From assembly GCA_035765535.1 (NCBI GenBank), contig DASTXE010000006.1:558001-622000 (forward strand): a DNA stretch of 64,000 nt. The letters are read 5' to 3'. The position numbers were made by a program, and so were the translations under genes. The stretch is from Rickettsiales bacterium (GTDB taxonomy: Bacteria; Pseudomonadota; Alphaproteobacteria; Rickettsiales; JABCZZ01). The notes beneath the pieces are model-generated. The model was not told the origin of the DNA and ran no database searches. It saw only the letters and a list, made by a program, of their open reading frames with translations. Below are positions 9,363 to 18,106 of this stretch, in pieces. Within the stretch, counting starts at the first letter, position 1. The number at the start of each line of letters is the position of its first letter.

Positions 9363-10078
9363 AGCAAAGCTTCTATCTGAGCTGCTGTCATATCTCGGCA
9401 GGCAACGATTCTCACCCCAGCCTGAGCCTGTAGCCCCTCAACATCTTCCGGTTTACCGAACCAGAGCACAAGATGGCTTTCCTTCATAAAAGGCATGTCT
9501 TCTTCATGATCGGTCAGAAAGATGCGCTTACGACCGCTTAATCCTTGCGCCTTGAGCCAGGCAAGCACGCGGTCGCGCTTTTCCTGGCCACGGAATTCCA
9601 CTGCTTCCTGTCCACTGCGCGGTGTCGCCAGCACATGCCTGAACCCTAAACTGTGACCGAAAGGTTCGGCATATTCTGCCGCTGCCGCCGAAGCAAGCAC
9701 AGACTCCACTTTGCCATCGGCAATCATTTTGAGAATGCCCGCCAGTCCCGGCCTCAGATGCGGACGCAGCCCATCGAAGAAGGATTGCAGCGCAGCCGCT
9801 TCCGTTTCCCCTTTTAAGGCTTCCGTCCAGATTCCCTGCAACCGTCGCTTCATGGCATAGTGGCTGCAGAACTTCGCCTTGCGCCAGGCAAGCGCAGATC
9901 CGGCACGCAGCGACAAGGCAAGCCGCCCCCCAGTGCCGAGCCCGGCAATCTGACCGTTGAGCATAAAACGCACCCAGCGCGGAAAGCTGTTGCAATCCAG
10001 CAGCGTTTCATCCAGGTCGCAGACCAGGACAATATCATTTACGGGAATCGAGCGACCAGGGGAATCGGCAGAGGACAT
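9356..10078 (-). CDS. HAD-superfamily hydrolase
   Basis: About 240 residues from the ATG at 10078, chosen because the longer frame upstream is Pro/Arg-rich, unlike a protein N-terminus, and lies within the preceding gene. Motif I is VCDLDETLLDC (nucleophile and acid DxD), and motif IV is LTDHEEDMPF near the C-terminus. A helical cap lies between, as in the phosphoserine-phosphatase-like subgroup. By family it is a Mg-dependent phosphohydrolase; the substrate is unknown. It overlaps the phosphoribosyltransferase gene by 44 bases. Confidence 0.85.
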   Translation of the reverse strand: MSSADSPGRSIPVNDIVLVCDLDETLLDCNSFPRWVRFMLNGQIAGLGTGGRLALSLRAGSALAWRKAKFCSHYAMKRRLQGIWTEALKGETEAAALQSFFDGLRPHLRPGLAGILKMIADGKVESVLASAAAAEYAEPFGHSLGFRHVLATPRSGQEAVEFRGQEKRDRVLAWLKAQGLSGRKRIFLTDHEEDMPFMKESHLVLWFGKPEDVEGLQAQAGVRIVACRDMTAAQIEALLQ

Positions 10079-10661
10079 AGCGGTACAATGAGAAATCGGG
10101 CTCCGTAACAGGAGAAGCCGTGGTGACGGTAATGGCGGCCATCTTAACTGCCGCGGATGGATTGGCAATAGCATTCACAAGTGTGCGCACATACGCCATG
10201 GTCGCACCGCTGTCGATAGCATCATCCACGATGAGCACGCGCGCTCCTTCTTTGCGCTGCATAAGCTCGCGTTCGATCTCGGAAAGCTCGGACGCATCGG
10301 GAATGACGGTACTCACCTTCGCAGGCCGCAGCTGGGTCAGAACAATATGTTCAAGAACACGCAGCCTGTCGGTAATCTGATGGGGTAGTTTGCGCAGCAA
10401 ACGTTTCAGAAGACTGGATTTCTGCTTCTTGCTCGTTCCCGGCCTGCGGCAGGTGATGCCGAGTAATGTGCAGCCCTGCATGGATTCCGCCATCAGCTGC
10501 GCCACATGGTAACCACCGGAACGTATACCAATCAGCATGTTGGGCTGAAATCCGGATACCGACGCCGCCAGCGCATGCGCCGTTTGCTTCAGGCCCTGCT
10601 GATCAAGGGTCAACACACTGAATTTACGCCAGGTCTTAAAATCTACCAACGCGGCCGCCAT
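10035..10661 (-). CDS. phosphoribosyltransferase-family protein
   Basis: A 208-residue protein with the PRPP-binding signature VLIVDDAIDSGATM near residues 140-153 and an IGIRSGGYHVA loop near 45-55. This is a type I PRTase fold. By family it acts on a base or orotate-like substrate, or regulates. A basic insert (SKKQKSSLLKRLLRK) and a length above the hypoxanthine PRTases prevent a specific call. It overlaps the HAD gene downstream, so a linked nucleotide salvage role is possible. Confidence 0.8.
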   Translation of the reverse strand: MAAALVDFKTWRKFSVLTLDQQGLKQTAHALAASVSGFQPNMLIGIRSGGYHVAQLMAESMQGCTLLGITCRRPGTSKKQKSSLLKRLLRKLPHQITDRLRVLEHIVLTQLRPAKVSTVIPDASELSEIERELMQRKEGARVLIVDDAIDSGATMAYVRTLVNAIANPSAAVKMAAITVTTASPVTEPDFSLYRYVLCRFPWSLDSRK

Positions 10662-10761
10662 CGCTGAAATTCTTTCCGGGGATTACTTGGGGAACATTTT
10701 ATTTATGGTTTATTTATACCAGTTAATGGCATAATAGCCTACTATTTTTGAAAGCTCCCTC

Positions 10762-12660
10762 ATGAAACTGCATTTTTCCTTTATCATACTGGCAGTTACC
10801 ACTCTTCCCGCTTATGCCGCCGCGGCCTCCGAACGTTTTCCCGCTGATGCCGGAGCATTGAACGTGCGCGACTTTGGCGCTAAAGGCGACGGCATAACGG
10901 ACGACACCGCCGCCATTAACGCAGCCCTCACCGCCAGCGGCACGGACACAGGTGAAAAATTCTGGCAGGACCGGATTGTATATCTCCCGCAAGGAACATA
11001 TCTCGTTTCCGCCCCCATCATGAAACGTTATGCGAATGGCAAATATGGCAGCGGTTCGATCCTGATCGGACAGGACCGCAAAAAGACCGTCATTAAGCTG
11101 AAAGATAATACGGATGGTTATGGCGATCCCGCTCATCCCAAACCCGTTATCTTCACCACCGCAAAATTGCTGGACGGGACACCGAACAGCGGCGGTAAGG
11201 ATTATCTTGGCAAAGGCGAAGGCAATGATGCTTTCATGAATTTCATCGAGAACATGACGATTGAAACAGGCAAAGGCAACTCCGGTGCAATCGGCATCGA
11301 CTATCTGGCTAATAATATGGGCGCGGTGCGCAATGTCACCGTTCATGGTAACGGCACGACGGGAATTGCCATGACGCGCAAATGGCCTGGCCCTGCTCTT
11401 CTGGAAAATGTTGCTGTGGAAGGCTTCAGCACCGGTATCGATATCGGCAATACGGAATACGGCGTGACGCTCGAAAATATTACTATAAGCAATGCTCACA
11501 CAGGCCTGCGCAACGATCATAATGCAGTTTCAATCCATAATATTGATATTGAAGGAACCGCACAGCCAATCATCAATAACTCGTCAGACGGGCTGATGGT
11601 TATCTACGACGCAAAACTGATGCGCTCCAGCCTGAAAACCACTGGCGAAGCGATTGAGAATCATGGCTACATGAACTTGTATGCCTTGCACACCGCCGGA
11701 TACGCTACCACGCTCGGCCAGCCGAAGATGGATATCACCGGCGTATTTGAAGGCAATACGCAACTCAAAACAGCCGCTACCTGGTCACTGCCTGTAGCGG
11801 ACGCCCCCATGATACCCGAAGAAGCCCCGGAAAAATGGGTGAGCGTCACGAAATACGGTGCAGAACCGGATTCAGGAAAAGATGCAACTGAGGCTATCCG
11901 CAAGGCTTTCAATTCCGGCGCAGCCACCATTTATTTTCCGCATGGCACATATCTTATCAGTGAAAACATTGCTATTCCTGCAAGTGTAAGGCGTATCGAA
12001 GGAATGACTTCCACTATCCATTCCGTTGAGAATCGTTCCGACTCCTTCCGTCGCGACCAGGGAATGTTTCGCGCTACGAATAATAAGCGCTCGCTGCTGA
12101 TCGAGCGCATCGCATTTGATAACAGCTATCTGGGCGATCAGGCAGGCGTGGAAGCTGCAGGTACGCAGCCGCTCATCCTGCGCGATGTTGTAGGTGCCGG
12201 CGTCATCACCCTGCTCCGCCCGGAAAACGGTGGCAAAGCCTTCCTTGAAAACACCTGCTGCGGCACGATGTCCATCGCCGGAAAGCAAGGCGTCTGGGCA
12301 CGCCAGTTCAACAGCGAAGGTGGCGGCATACGAATTGAGAATAAGGGCGCACCACTCTGGATATTAGGTGTCAAAACCGAGCAGGATTGCACGGTGCTGG
12401 ATAACAAAGACGGCGCACAATCTGAAATACTGGGCGGACTGCTTTACATTACAGGCAATCATGCCGATCCGAAAATCCCGGCTTTCCGCAATACGCATTC
12501 GCGCCTGCTGATGTCTTATGCGGAAGAATCCTTCAACCGCGATGCAACTTACGCCATCCACCTGGAAGATACTCAGCATGGCCAGGTAAAAACTACCCCG
12601 GCTACATCGCTGCCCGAGCGCAACCTCGCCCGCGTAGTACCGCAGCTTGAAGGCAAGTAA
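10762..12660 (+). CDS. secreted beta-helix protein, two pectate_lyase_3 units
   Basis: A 632-residue exported protein with a signal peptide ending near TLPAYAAAA. It contains two copies of the pectate_lyase_3 (GH28-like) N-terminal motif: LNVRDFGAKGDGITDDTAAI near residue 33 and WVSVTKYGAEPDSGKDATEA near 360. Each is followed by Asn/Gly-rich right-handed beta-helix rungs. By family these act on or bind polysaccharides, including bacterial exopolysaccharides. The nearby exopolysaccharide locus suggests a polymer-modifying role, but no catalytic residues can be assigned by eye. Confidence 0.8.
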   Translation: MKLHFSFIILAVTTLPAYAAAASERFPADAGALNVRDFGAKGDGITDDTAAINAALTASGTDTGEKFWQDRIVYLPQGTYLVSAPIMKRYANGKYGSGSILIGQDRKKTVIKLKDNTDGYGDPAHPKPVIFTTAKLLDGTPNSGGKDYLGKGEGNDAFMNFIENMTIETGKGNSGAIGIDYLANNMGAVRNVTVHGNGTTGIAMTRKWPGPALLENVAVEGFSTGIDIGNTEYGVTLENITISNAHTGLRNDHNAVSIHNIDIEGTAQPIINNSSDGLMVIYDAKLMRSSLKTTGEAIENHGYMNLYALHTAGYATTLGQPKMDITGVFEGNTQLKTAATWSLPVADAPMIPEEAPEKWVSVTKYGAEPDSGKDATEAIRKAFNSGAATIYFPHGTYLISENIAIPASVRRIEGMTSTIHSVENRSDSFRRDQGMFRATNNKRSLLIERIAFDNSYLGDQAGVEAAGTQPLILRDVVGAGVITLLRPENGGKAFLENTCCGTMSIAGKQGVWARQFNSEGGGIRIENKGAPLWILGVKTEQDCTVLDNKDGAQSEILGGLLYITGNHADPKIPAFRNTHSRLLMSYAEESFNRDATYAIHLEDTQHGQVKTTPATSLPERNLARVVPQLEGK

Positions 12661-12737
12661 CGCCAAAACCATACTTGACAGTCTAACGGAGCAGGCATAG
12701 GCTCGCCTCCATTCATACCATAACAGGAGCTTTCCTT

Positions 12738-13244
12738 ATGTCCCTTTCCATGTACGATGCCTCTATCCCCGTGCTGATCCGCGGCCTGAATAATCTCGCT
12801 ACGATTCTGACCAAAGCCGCTGCTTATGCTGAAGCAAAGAAGATTGCGCCGGAAGTGCTGGTGAATGCGCGCCTCGCACCGGATATGTACCCTCTGTCCC
12901 GCCAGATACAGATTGCAACCGACATGGCCAAGGGCTGCGGCGCCCGTCTTGCCAAACTGGAAGTACCGAGCTTCGCCGATACGGAAACCACCTTCCCCGA
13001 ATTACAGGAACGTATTGCGAAAACCATAGCTTTCCTGAAAACCATTCAGCATGCGCAGGTGGAAGGCAGCGAAGAACGTGATGTGGTCGTGAAAACGCGC
13101 GGCCGCGAACATACCTTTAAAGGCAAGGATTATCTGCTGAACTTCGTCCTGCCAAACTTCTATTTCCACACCACCACTACCTACGCCATCCTGCGCCATA
13201 ACGGCCTGGAGATCGGCAAGGCGGATTTCATCGGCAGCCTGTAA
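12738..13244 (+). CDS. DUF1993 family protein
   Basis: A 168-residue soluble protein beginning MSLSMYDASIPVLIRGLNNL, with an internal FPELQERIAKTIAFLKTI and a conserved-looking end (NFYFHTTTTYAILRHNGLEIGKADFIG). This matches the DUF1993 pattern, a DinB-like four-helix bundle with a His in the FHxxTxYxILRHNG segment. A good AGGAGC site lies eight bases before the ATG. No function is established for the family. It stands alone, followed by a dispersed palindromic repeat. Confidence 0.85.
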   Translation: MSLSMYDASIPVLIRGLNNLATILTKAAAYAEAKKIAPEVLVNARLAPDMYPLSRQIQIATDMAKGCGARLAKLEVPSFADTETTFPELQERIAKTIAFLKTIQHAQVEGSEERDVVVKTRGREHTFKGKDYLLNFVLPNFYFHTTTTYAILRHNGLEIGKADFIGSL

Positions 13245-13266
13245 ATAAGATCGTTTCTAACATTTC

Positions 13267-13338
13267 CGTCATCCCGTTGCTTGACAGCGGGATCTCAGTA
13301 ACTCGCCTGAGATACCGTGGTCAAGCCACGGTATGACG
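13267..13338. repeat. dispersed palindromic repeat (72 bp)
   Basis: The outer arms cgtcat/atgacg and the internal pairs GATCTCAG/CTGAGATA enclose two smaller hairpins (cccgttgcttgacagcggg and accgtggtcaagccacggt). It lies between convergent DUF1993 and ovoA. The layout is that of the 'gtcatcccg..gagatac' palindromes scattered in many alphaproteobacterial genomes. It could form a strong hairpin in both directions and might end transcription. Only one full copy is in this window. Confidence 0.8.
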
Positions 13339-13380
13339 AAAGATAGATCATTCTTCGCAGCAAGGCATAGAGGCTTTTGA

Positions 13381-15570
13381 TTACTTTCGTTTCCACACCG
13401 TTGCTTGCGTCACAATATACTCGAACTTGCGGCGGTGTTCGCGGATCATGAACGGCAGCTCGCACTGGCCGACAAGCGTAAACTCTGTCAGCACCTTCTG
13501 GATAGCCTCAGGTCCCTCTAGCCAGTTTTCACGCGGAGTATATTCCTCCAACCAAGACAGCGGCGTCGTCATAACCACTACACCGCCACGTTTAACAAGA
13601 GCATCCTTTCCCTGCAGACGCTGCAGGCACTGCTTCGGATCGCGCAGGCGGCAAAGCAGGTTAGCCAGTACGACAGCATCAAACTGCCCCAGCGCTTCCG
13701 GCAAATTGCAGGCATCACCCTGCTGGAAACTTACACGGCTGCGGTCAATCGCAGAATCCACTTTCGCTGTCAGATAGGTTCCCTGCGCTCCCTGATCTTT
13801 ACGCCAGTAACCTAGCTCACCACGCTGCTGCAATGCGCAAGCAGCATCCACGAAGGACTGGCTCCAGTCGATACCGATCGTTTCCGTAAACTCGCGCGCC
13901 ATTTCAAAACTGGCACGTCCGACCGCACATCCGATATCCAAGGCGCGCCCCCTGCCCTGAGCATGGGCAGCAGCCAGTTTAGCCACCGCCAGCGGCAGCT
14001 CCACAATATCCGGAATGGCACCTTTGCCGAAAATGCTGCTATCGTAAATCTCATCTCTTTTTCCCCAATGCATCAGCATGTAGGTATTGAGCATTGACTC
14101 CGTATCGTACACAGAGGTATCCCGTCGCTTCAGAAGCTTAGGATTGCCGCTGATCGCACCTTCCACACTCTGCGCCAGCCGGAACCCTGCATGCTGGAAG
14201 AAATGCGGGCGGAAATGAAAGCGCGCCCATGGCCCCGCCTCATCGCCGGTGCTTGCGAACGAGCCGCCCATGATCATCTGGTGTTCGCCGTCATAGCAGG
14301 GATCGCTGAAATCCGTGTAGAGCGGATGCACCTTACCACCGCTTAAGGGATGGAAATGATCCTCCAGCCACTGCCAGACATTGCCAAAGACATCAAAAAA
14401 TCCTGCCTTATTAGCCGGCAACGCCCGCACCGGGGATTCGCTTCCGCTGATAAGCCCGCTATTAACCTTGGCTACCTCTCCATCTGCACGCAGCGCATGG
14501 TGCTCCGCTTCCGTCAGCAACCGGTAGGGAATCTGCACATTGTCGCGACGCGTCTTCCATGCAGCATAGGCCTTGGCTTCGTAGTAGTTTACGCAGACCG
14601 GCCAGTCCCACTGCATATCCAGCACTTCAAAGCAGGTGCGCAGCTTGTAATGATGCAACCCGGCAGGGCCGTCTTGTATCCAGAAGGTCGGCCACTTGGT
14701 GTTGCGGAAACTGCGCCATTGCCAGCCTTCATGCGACCATAATTCCGCATCATGGTAGCCACCACCCGTAACGAATTCATAAAACTCACCGTTACTGATA
14801 AGCGTATCCCCCGCCCTGAACGCATCCACATGGCGCGATTCATGTCCGTATTCATTATCCCAGCCGAAAGAAGGATAATCTCTTGGTTTTCCGATCTCAA
14901 CCGATTGCGCCGCAACACCATGCATGACATGCGGCTGATAATCCTTGCCACTGAGTGGAACTTTAGGCGTCCCGCTATGCAACCGGATGCTCTGCGGCCA
15001 GTTTTCCGGCGTCTGTACATATTCCGGTGGCAACTCACGCATCAGCACGCTGGAAGTCTCCAGATGAATGCGCTCATGCTCGAACCCCATGACAAGCGCC
15101 CATAACGGGCTATCCTGCGTGATAGACGGATGACCGTCAGCCAGCAGCGGCGAAGTCAGAATGATATCCTTGACCATGGCATATACCTTCTCGCGGTACT
15201 CCCGCACCTGCTCTACAGTCGGCCACACATCATCCTTCTCATGAAGCTGATCCCAGCGCATTTCATCCACACCGGTTTCAAACAAAAGCTCATACGCCTC
15301 ATCTACCGGACCGTCGACCAACCCGGCCAGCCGCAATTTATTGACATAAAGCACAGCAGGATGCGCGTAATAGAAAATCATAGGATGGCGCAGTTTATGG
15401 TATGGCCGGACTATATAGGCCGCTTCGTTCTTAAGAGCGCTGAATAGCATCTCCGTAAGCGCCCAGCCATTATCAAAATAGGCCAGAAATTCTCCGCGCG
15501 AAGCTCCCAGATCAAGCTGTGGCAGTGAGTGAAGCTGCGCAGTTACCGCACGTTGACAGGCCTGGTTCAT
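13381..15570 (-). CDS. ovoA: OvoA: 5-histidylcysteine sulfoxide synthase / mercaptohistidine methyltransferase
   Basis: A 729-residue three-part enzyme. Residues about 20-180 are a DinB-like domain with the iron-site motif HERIHLE (His165, His169, Glu171). About 240-490 is a formylglycine-generating-enzyme-like sulfatase-modifying fold (GFFDVFGNVWQWLEDHF, RFHFRPHFFQHAGFRLA). From about 530 there is a SAM methyltransferase (ALDIGCAVGRASFEMA). This is the OvoA fusion: an iron enzyme joining Cys to His C5 and a domain methylating 4-mercaptohistidine at N1, to make ovothiol A, a redox thiol. The EgtB relatives lack this methyltransferase. The start ATG at 15570 follows the EI24 stop by 19 bases; the longer frame would run back into that gene. 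A PLP lyase (OvoB type) is not seen nearby. Confidence 0.92.
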   Translation of the reverse strand: MNQACQRAVTAQLHSLPQLDLGASRGEFLAYFDNGWALTEMLFSALKNEAAYIVRPYHKLRHPMIFYYAHPAVLYVNKLRLAGLVDGPVDEAYELLFETGVDEMRWDQLHEKDDVWPTVEQVREYREKVYAMVKDIILTSPLLADGHPSITQDSPLWALVMGFEHERIHLETSSVLMRELPPEYVQTPENWPQSIRLHSGTPKVPLSGKDYQPHVMHGVAAQSVEIGKPRDYPSFGWDNEYGHESRHVDAFRAGDTLISNGEFYEFVTGGGYHDAELWSHEGWQWRSFRNTKWPTFWIQDGPAGLHHYKLRTCFEVLDMQWDWPVCVNYYEAKAYAAWKTRRDNVQIPYRLLTEAEHHALRADGEVAKVNSGLISGSESPVRALPANKAGFFDVFGNVWQWLEDHFHPLSGGKVHPLYTDFSDPCYDGEHQMIMGGSFASTGDEAGPWARFHFRPHFFQHAGFRLAQSVEGAISGNPKLLKRRDTSVYDTESMLNTYMLMHWGKRDEIYDSSIFGKGAIPDIVELPLAVAKLAAAHAQGRGRALDIGCAVGRASFEMAREFTETIGIDWSQSFVDAACALQQRGELGYWRKDQGAQGTYLTAKVDSAIDRSRVSFQQGDACNLPEALGQFDAVVLANLLCRLRDPKQCLQRLQGKDALVKRGGVVVMTTPLSWLEEYTPRENWLEGPEAIQKVLTEFTLVGQCELPFMIREHRRKFEYIVTQATVWKRK

Positions 15571-15589
15571 ATTAACCTTTTTCGTTATA

Positions 15590-16276
15590 TTATTGCTCCG
15601 GCAGCAGCACCTGCTGCTTCTTAGTGCCGCGCAGCGCATGGAAAAGATGTAGCATGCTGGCGACACCGATTAGCGGAGAAGCCAGATTAAGTAACGGAAT
15701 CGTGGCACAGATACTGATCGCAACTCCCGTTCCCCATATCGAATAACGTGCCTTTTGTTCCATCATGACCGCCTCCTGCGCATTGACCCTGCGCCCTGCC
15801 GCCATACGGAAAAACTGTGTACCCAGAAGGTAACCGTTAAGCCCGTAATACAGCAGCATACCGAAAAGCGGCATAAAATACAATGGAAGGCATAGCAGGT
15901 TCAAACCTAACGCTTTCAGCGAAAACAGCACATCGCCAAGCATGGTCGGCCAGAAAGGCGGCTGTGCGGGCGGAAGACCGGGATAGTCCTTGCGCTCAAT
16001 CACTTCCGCCATGCTATCGTCAAAGAAATTGACCAGAATGGGATAAAGCAGCGGAAACAGGAACCAGGCGATCATCATACCGCCTGCGCTTCCAAGCATA
16101 TGCACAAAGAAACCTTCCGCGCCCGTAACGCCGATATAGGTGCTGATAGCGCCGGAAATGATCCATACCAGAATCCATCCGCCAATCACATAAGCCAGCA
16201 GGCACAGCAGGAACAGCTTCAATATTTCCGGCAATAATAAATTGCGCAGCGATTTGGCAAAAATGATCGTCAGCAT
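15590..16276 (-). CDS. EI24-domain membrane protein
   Basis: A 228-residue protein with about four to six membrane helices (LLPEILKLFLLCLLAYVIGG, VHMLGSAGGMMIAWFLFPLL, LLCLPLYFMPLFGMLLYYGL, SICATIPLLNLASPLIGVAS). The layout and the central NGYLLGTQFF segment match the EI24/CysZ-like family, some of whose members import sulfate. A sulfur link with the downstream ovothiol gene is possible but is only inference. It lies between a YiiX-like gene (28-base gap) and ovoA (19-base gap). Confidence 0.8.
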   Translation of the reverse strand: MLTIIFAKSLRNLLLPEILKLFLLCLLAYVIGGWILVWIISGAISTYIGVTGAEGFFVHMLGSAGGMMIAWFLFPLLYPILVNFFDDSMAEVIERKDYPGLPPAQPPFWPTMLGDVLFSLKALGLNLLCLPLYFMPLFGMLLYYGLNGYLLGTQFFRMAAGRRVNAQEAVMMEQKARYSIWGTGVAISICATIPLLNLASPLIGVASMLHLFHALRGTKKQQVLLPEQ

Positions 16277-16304
16277 GTCATACCTTACGGTTTGTGCTAA
16301 TTAT

Positions 16305-16907
16305 CTATACGGGAACGTAACCGTCGAAAACCGTATCCAGCAGCGGGCTTTCCAGAACGCTGGCAGGTGTAATGGTCTTGCGCCCCCAGGGGATCCGTCC
16401 GAAATACCATAACTTCCAGAAACGTAATCCAGCCTTCGGGTTCCTGGCAAACAATTCTTCAAATGTCTCCACCTTGCCAAGCTGCACGCCGATCGCTTCC
16501 CCCACCACTTCATTGACATAACGCGAGCAGAACTGACGCCTGGAATGTAGGTTAAAGCCGGTATCGTAAAATATACCCAACCGCCGGGAAGCCGCACTGA
16601 GCAGCCCATGCCGATGCGTATCCGATAAAGGAGCCCTGAGCCTGCTGACACGCACCCTCCCCTTCGCCGAGCGTTTGATGAACCGTTTTAGCGGGGTCAT
16701 GGTCGAAAAAGGAAATGTGCTTTCTGCCACTACCGGCTCGCCATTCGCATTCTTAACGACGATGCCCACATGGTTGGTCCAGCTGCCGGTGTCGCGCGCA
16801 ACTCTGGGAAACGGAAATATCGGAATATGAACGAACACCACATCACCGATCAGTATCTGCCCTTGCAGGCTTTCAATATCCGAATGTATCAGGGCCGCTT
16901 CTTCCAT
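16305..16907 (-). CDS. YiiX/YebB-like NlpC/P60-superfamily hydrolase
   Basis: About 200 residues from the ATG at 16907. The stretch QGQILIGDVVFVHIPIFPF, then WTNHVGIVVKNANGEPVVAES and a later FCSRYVNEVVGEAIG, has the permuted papain-like order of the YiiX family, with a His in the NHVGIV strand and a Cys in FCSRYV. By family it is a cell-envelope amidase or peptidase. No signal peptide is visible with this start. It begins eight bases after the stop of the CopC-like gene. Confidence 0.75.
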   Translation of the reverse strand: MEEAALIHSDIESLQGQILIGDVVFVHIPIFPFPRVARDTGSWTNHVGIVVKNANGEPVVAESTFPFSTMTPLKRFIKRSAKGRVRVSRLRAPLSDTHRHGLLSAASRRLGIFYDTGFNLHSRRQFCSRYVNEVVGEAIGVQLGKVETFEELFARNPKAGLRFWKLWYFGRIPWGRKTITPASVLESPLLDTVFDGYVPV

Positions 16908-16915
16908 AAAAACCC

Positions 16916-17410
16916 TCACCGTAAATTGAAATAAAAACTTCCGTTCAGCATTTTCGGGTCGTTGCACTGGCAATAAGCCTGCCATTCCACGCGGTAGGTT
17001 CCACCGTATCCATCCTTATACGGCGGCATATTGACATACATGCTGCTGCCGCTGAAAAGCGTGTTGCTGGTCTGTATCTCTTTGCCGTAAGGATCGTAAA
17101 CTTTAATGAAGCTGCCATCCGGCTTCACGGCAACGGAGAAATTAATTGTCACAGCCTGCGGAGGCGTGGTGAGCGATTCGTTGCTGCCCGGAACGGACGA
17201 GCCGAACTGCCACATCTGCACATTGGTCGTATTCTGGATCACCAGCTGCAAAGCCTGCGCTTGTGAGGCTGCACCTAATAATGCGGCAAACATTAATACT
17301 GAAGCGAACCAACGTGGGTACGCGGAGGAGCGAAGCGACGACCTCGCAGGGGAATCCCGGTGGAACCGGGATGGGGGCAGCGTGCCCCCCATAAAAAACA
17401 TTTTACTCAT
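16916..17410 (-). CDS. CopC-like periplasmic protein with repeat-derived N-terminus
   Basis: About 164 residues from the ATG at 17410, which overlaps the apt stop (ATGAGTAA). After MSKMFF comes a Pro/Ser/Arg-rich stretch of about 27 residues encoded by the palindromic repeat at 17313-17390. Only then does the hydrophobic signal sequence follow (FASVLMFAALLGAASQAQA). The mature part is CopC-like: PPQAVTINFSVAV, IKVYDPYGKEI, GTYRVEWQAYCQCN and a final NGSFYFNL. In ordinary CopC the region after the Trp ends DGHP; here it is CQCNDPK, so the copper-ligand His is missing and a CxC is present. Metal binding is uncertain. Confidence 0.7.
   Translation of the reverse strand: MSKMFFMGGTLPPSRFHRDSPARSSLRSSAYPRWFASVLMFAALLGAASQAQALQLVIQNTTNVQMWQFGSSVPGSNESLTTPPQAVTINFSVAVKPDGSFIKVYDPYGKEIQTSNTLFSGSSMYVNMPPYKDGYGGTYRVEWQAYCQCNDPKMLNGSFYFNLR
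17313..17390. repeat. structured palindromic repeat, copy A, inside a coding region
   Basis: On the plus strand a 30-base core from cgtgggtacgcg through gaagcgacgac is shared, with two mismatches, with the copy at 19093. It is followed by a perfect 8-bp hairpin (atcccggt/accgggat) and a GC hairpin (gggggca/tgccccc). It is read in frame as residues about 7-33 of the CopC-like protein. Confidence 0.8.
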
Positions 17411-17942
17411 AATCAATTAAGGTATGGGCCGACAGGCCATTCCACGAAAAATTATTTAAATATCTCAAGTTAATCAGGCAGAGAAATCCCTGTACGCCAT
17501 AACCGCATTCTTTAGCGAGTTCAGCGGCTGTGGCAAGCGTTCCTCCCGTGGCGAGTACATCGTCCACAATCAGCATTGTACCGCTTCCCGGCTGCATTTC
17601 AAGCGCATCCTCGCCATATTCAAGGCTGTAATTGCGCTTGATGACCTTGCCCGGCAGCTTGCCCTGCTTGCGGATTTTCACAAATCCCTTATGTTTGATT
17701 GCAGCAAGCCCGGCGGCAAGAATAAATCCACGCGCCTCGATACCCCCGATAAGATCGATCGAATGCCATTCCTCATCCGTAAGCAACGCAGCCAGCTGTT
17801 TAATAGTCTGGGAAAAATAATTACGCAGTAGCGGCGAGATATCGCGAAAGACGGTGGGCGGCTTCGGAAAATCAGGTACATCAACGATATAGTCCCGCAG
17901 CGATATCTGCGAAGTCTTATGGCCGTGCGGCGGCTTATGCAT
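17403..17942 (-). CDS. apt: adenine phosphoribosyltransferase
   Basis: About 179 residues from the ATG at 17942. The adenine-PRTase pattern is clear: an N-terminal DFPKPPTVFRDISPLL hood segment, IGGIEARGFILAAGLA, the flexible loop with KQGKLPGKVIKRNYSLEYGEDALEM and the PRPP motif MLIVDDVLATGGTL. It converts adenine and PRPP to AMP in purine salvage. The length is typical. It heads the minus-strand run ending at ovoA. Adenine salvage next to SAM-using enzymes is a common arrangement but not evidence of a shared pathway. Confidence 0.93.
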   Translation of the reverse strand: MHKPPHGHKTSQISLRDYIVDVPDFPKPPTVFRDISPLLRNYFSQTIKQLAALLTDEEWHSIDLIGGIEARGFILAAGLAAIKHKGFVKIRKQGKLPGKVIKRNYSLEYGEDALEMQPGSGTMLIVDDVLATGGTLATAAELAKECGYGVQGFLCLINLRYLNNFSWNGLSAHTLIDYE

Positions 17943-18106
17943 AACATCCCCATCCACGCATGGAAGAACCAAGACAAGTTATTTTAATCGGATTTCACCC
18001 CCCCAGCAACTGCTATTTAACCGCTGCTACCGCTTGCCATCAAAATAAATAGCATTATCATAACATTCCTTTTAAAAAACTTTTCCACAACCATTGGGAG
18101 ACTGCC

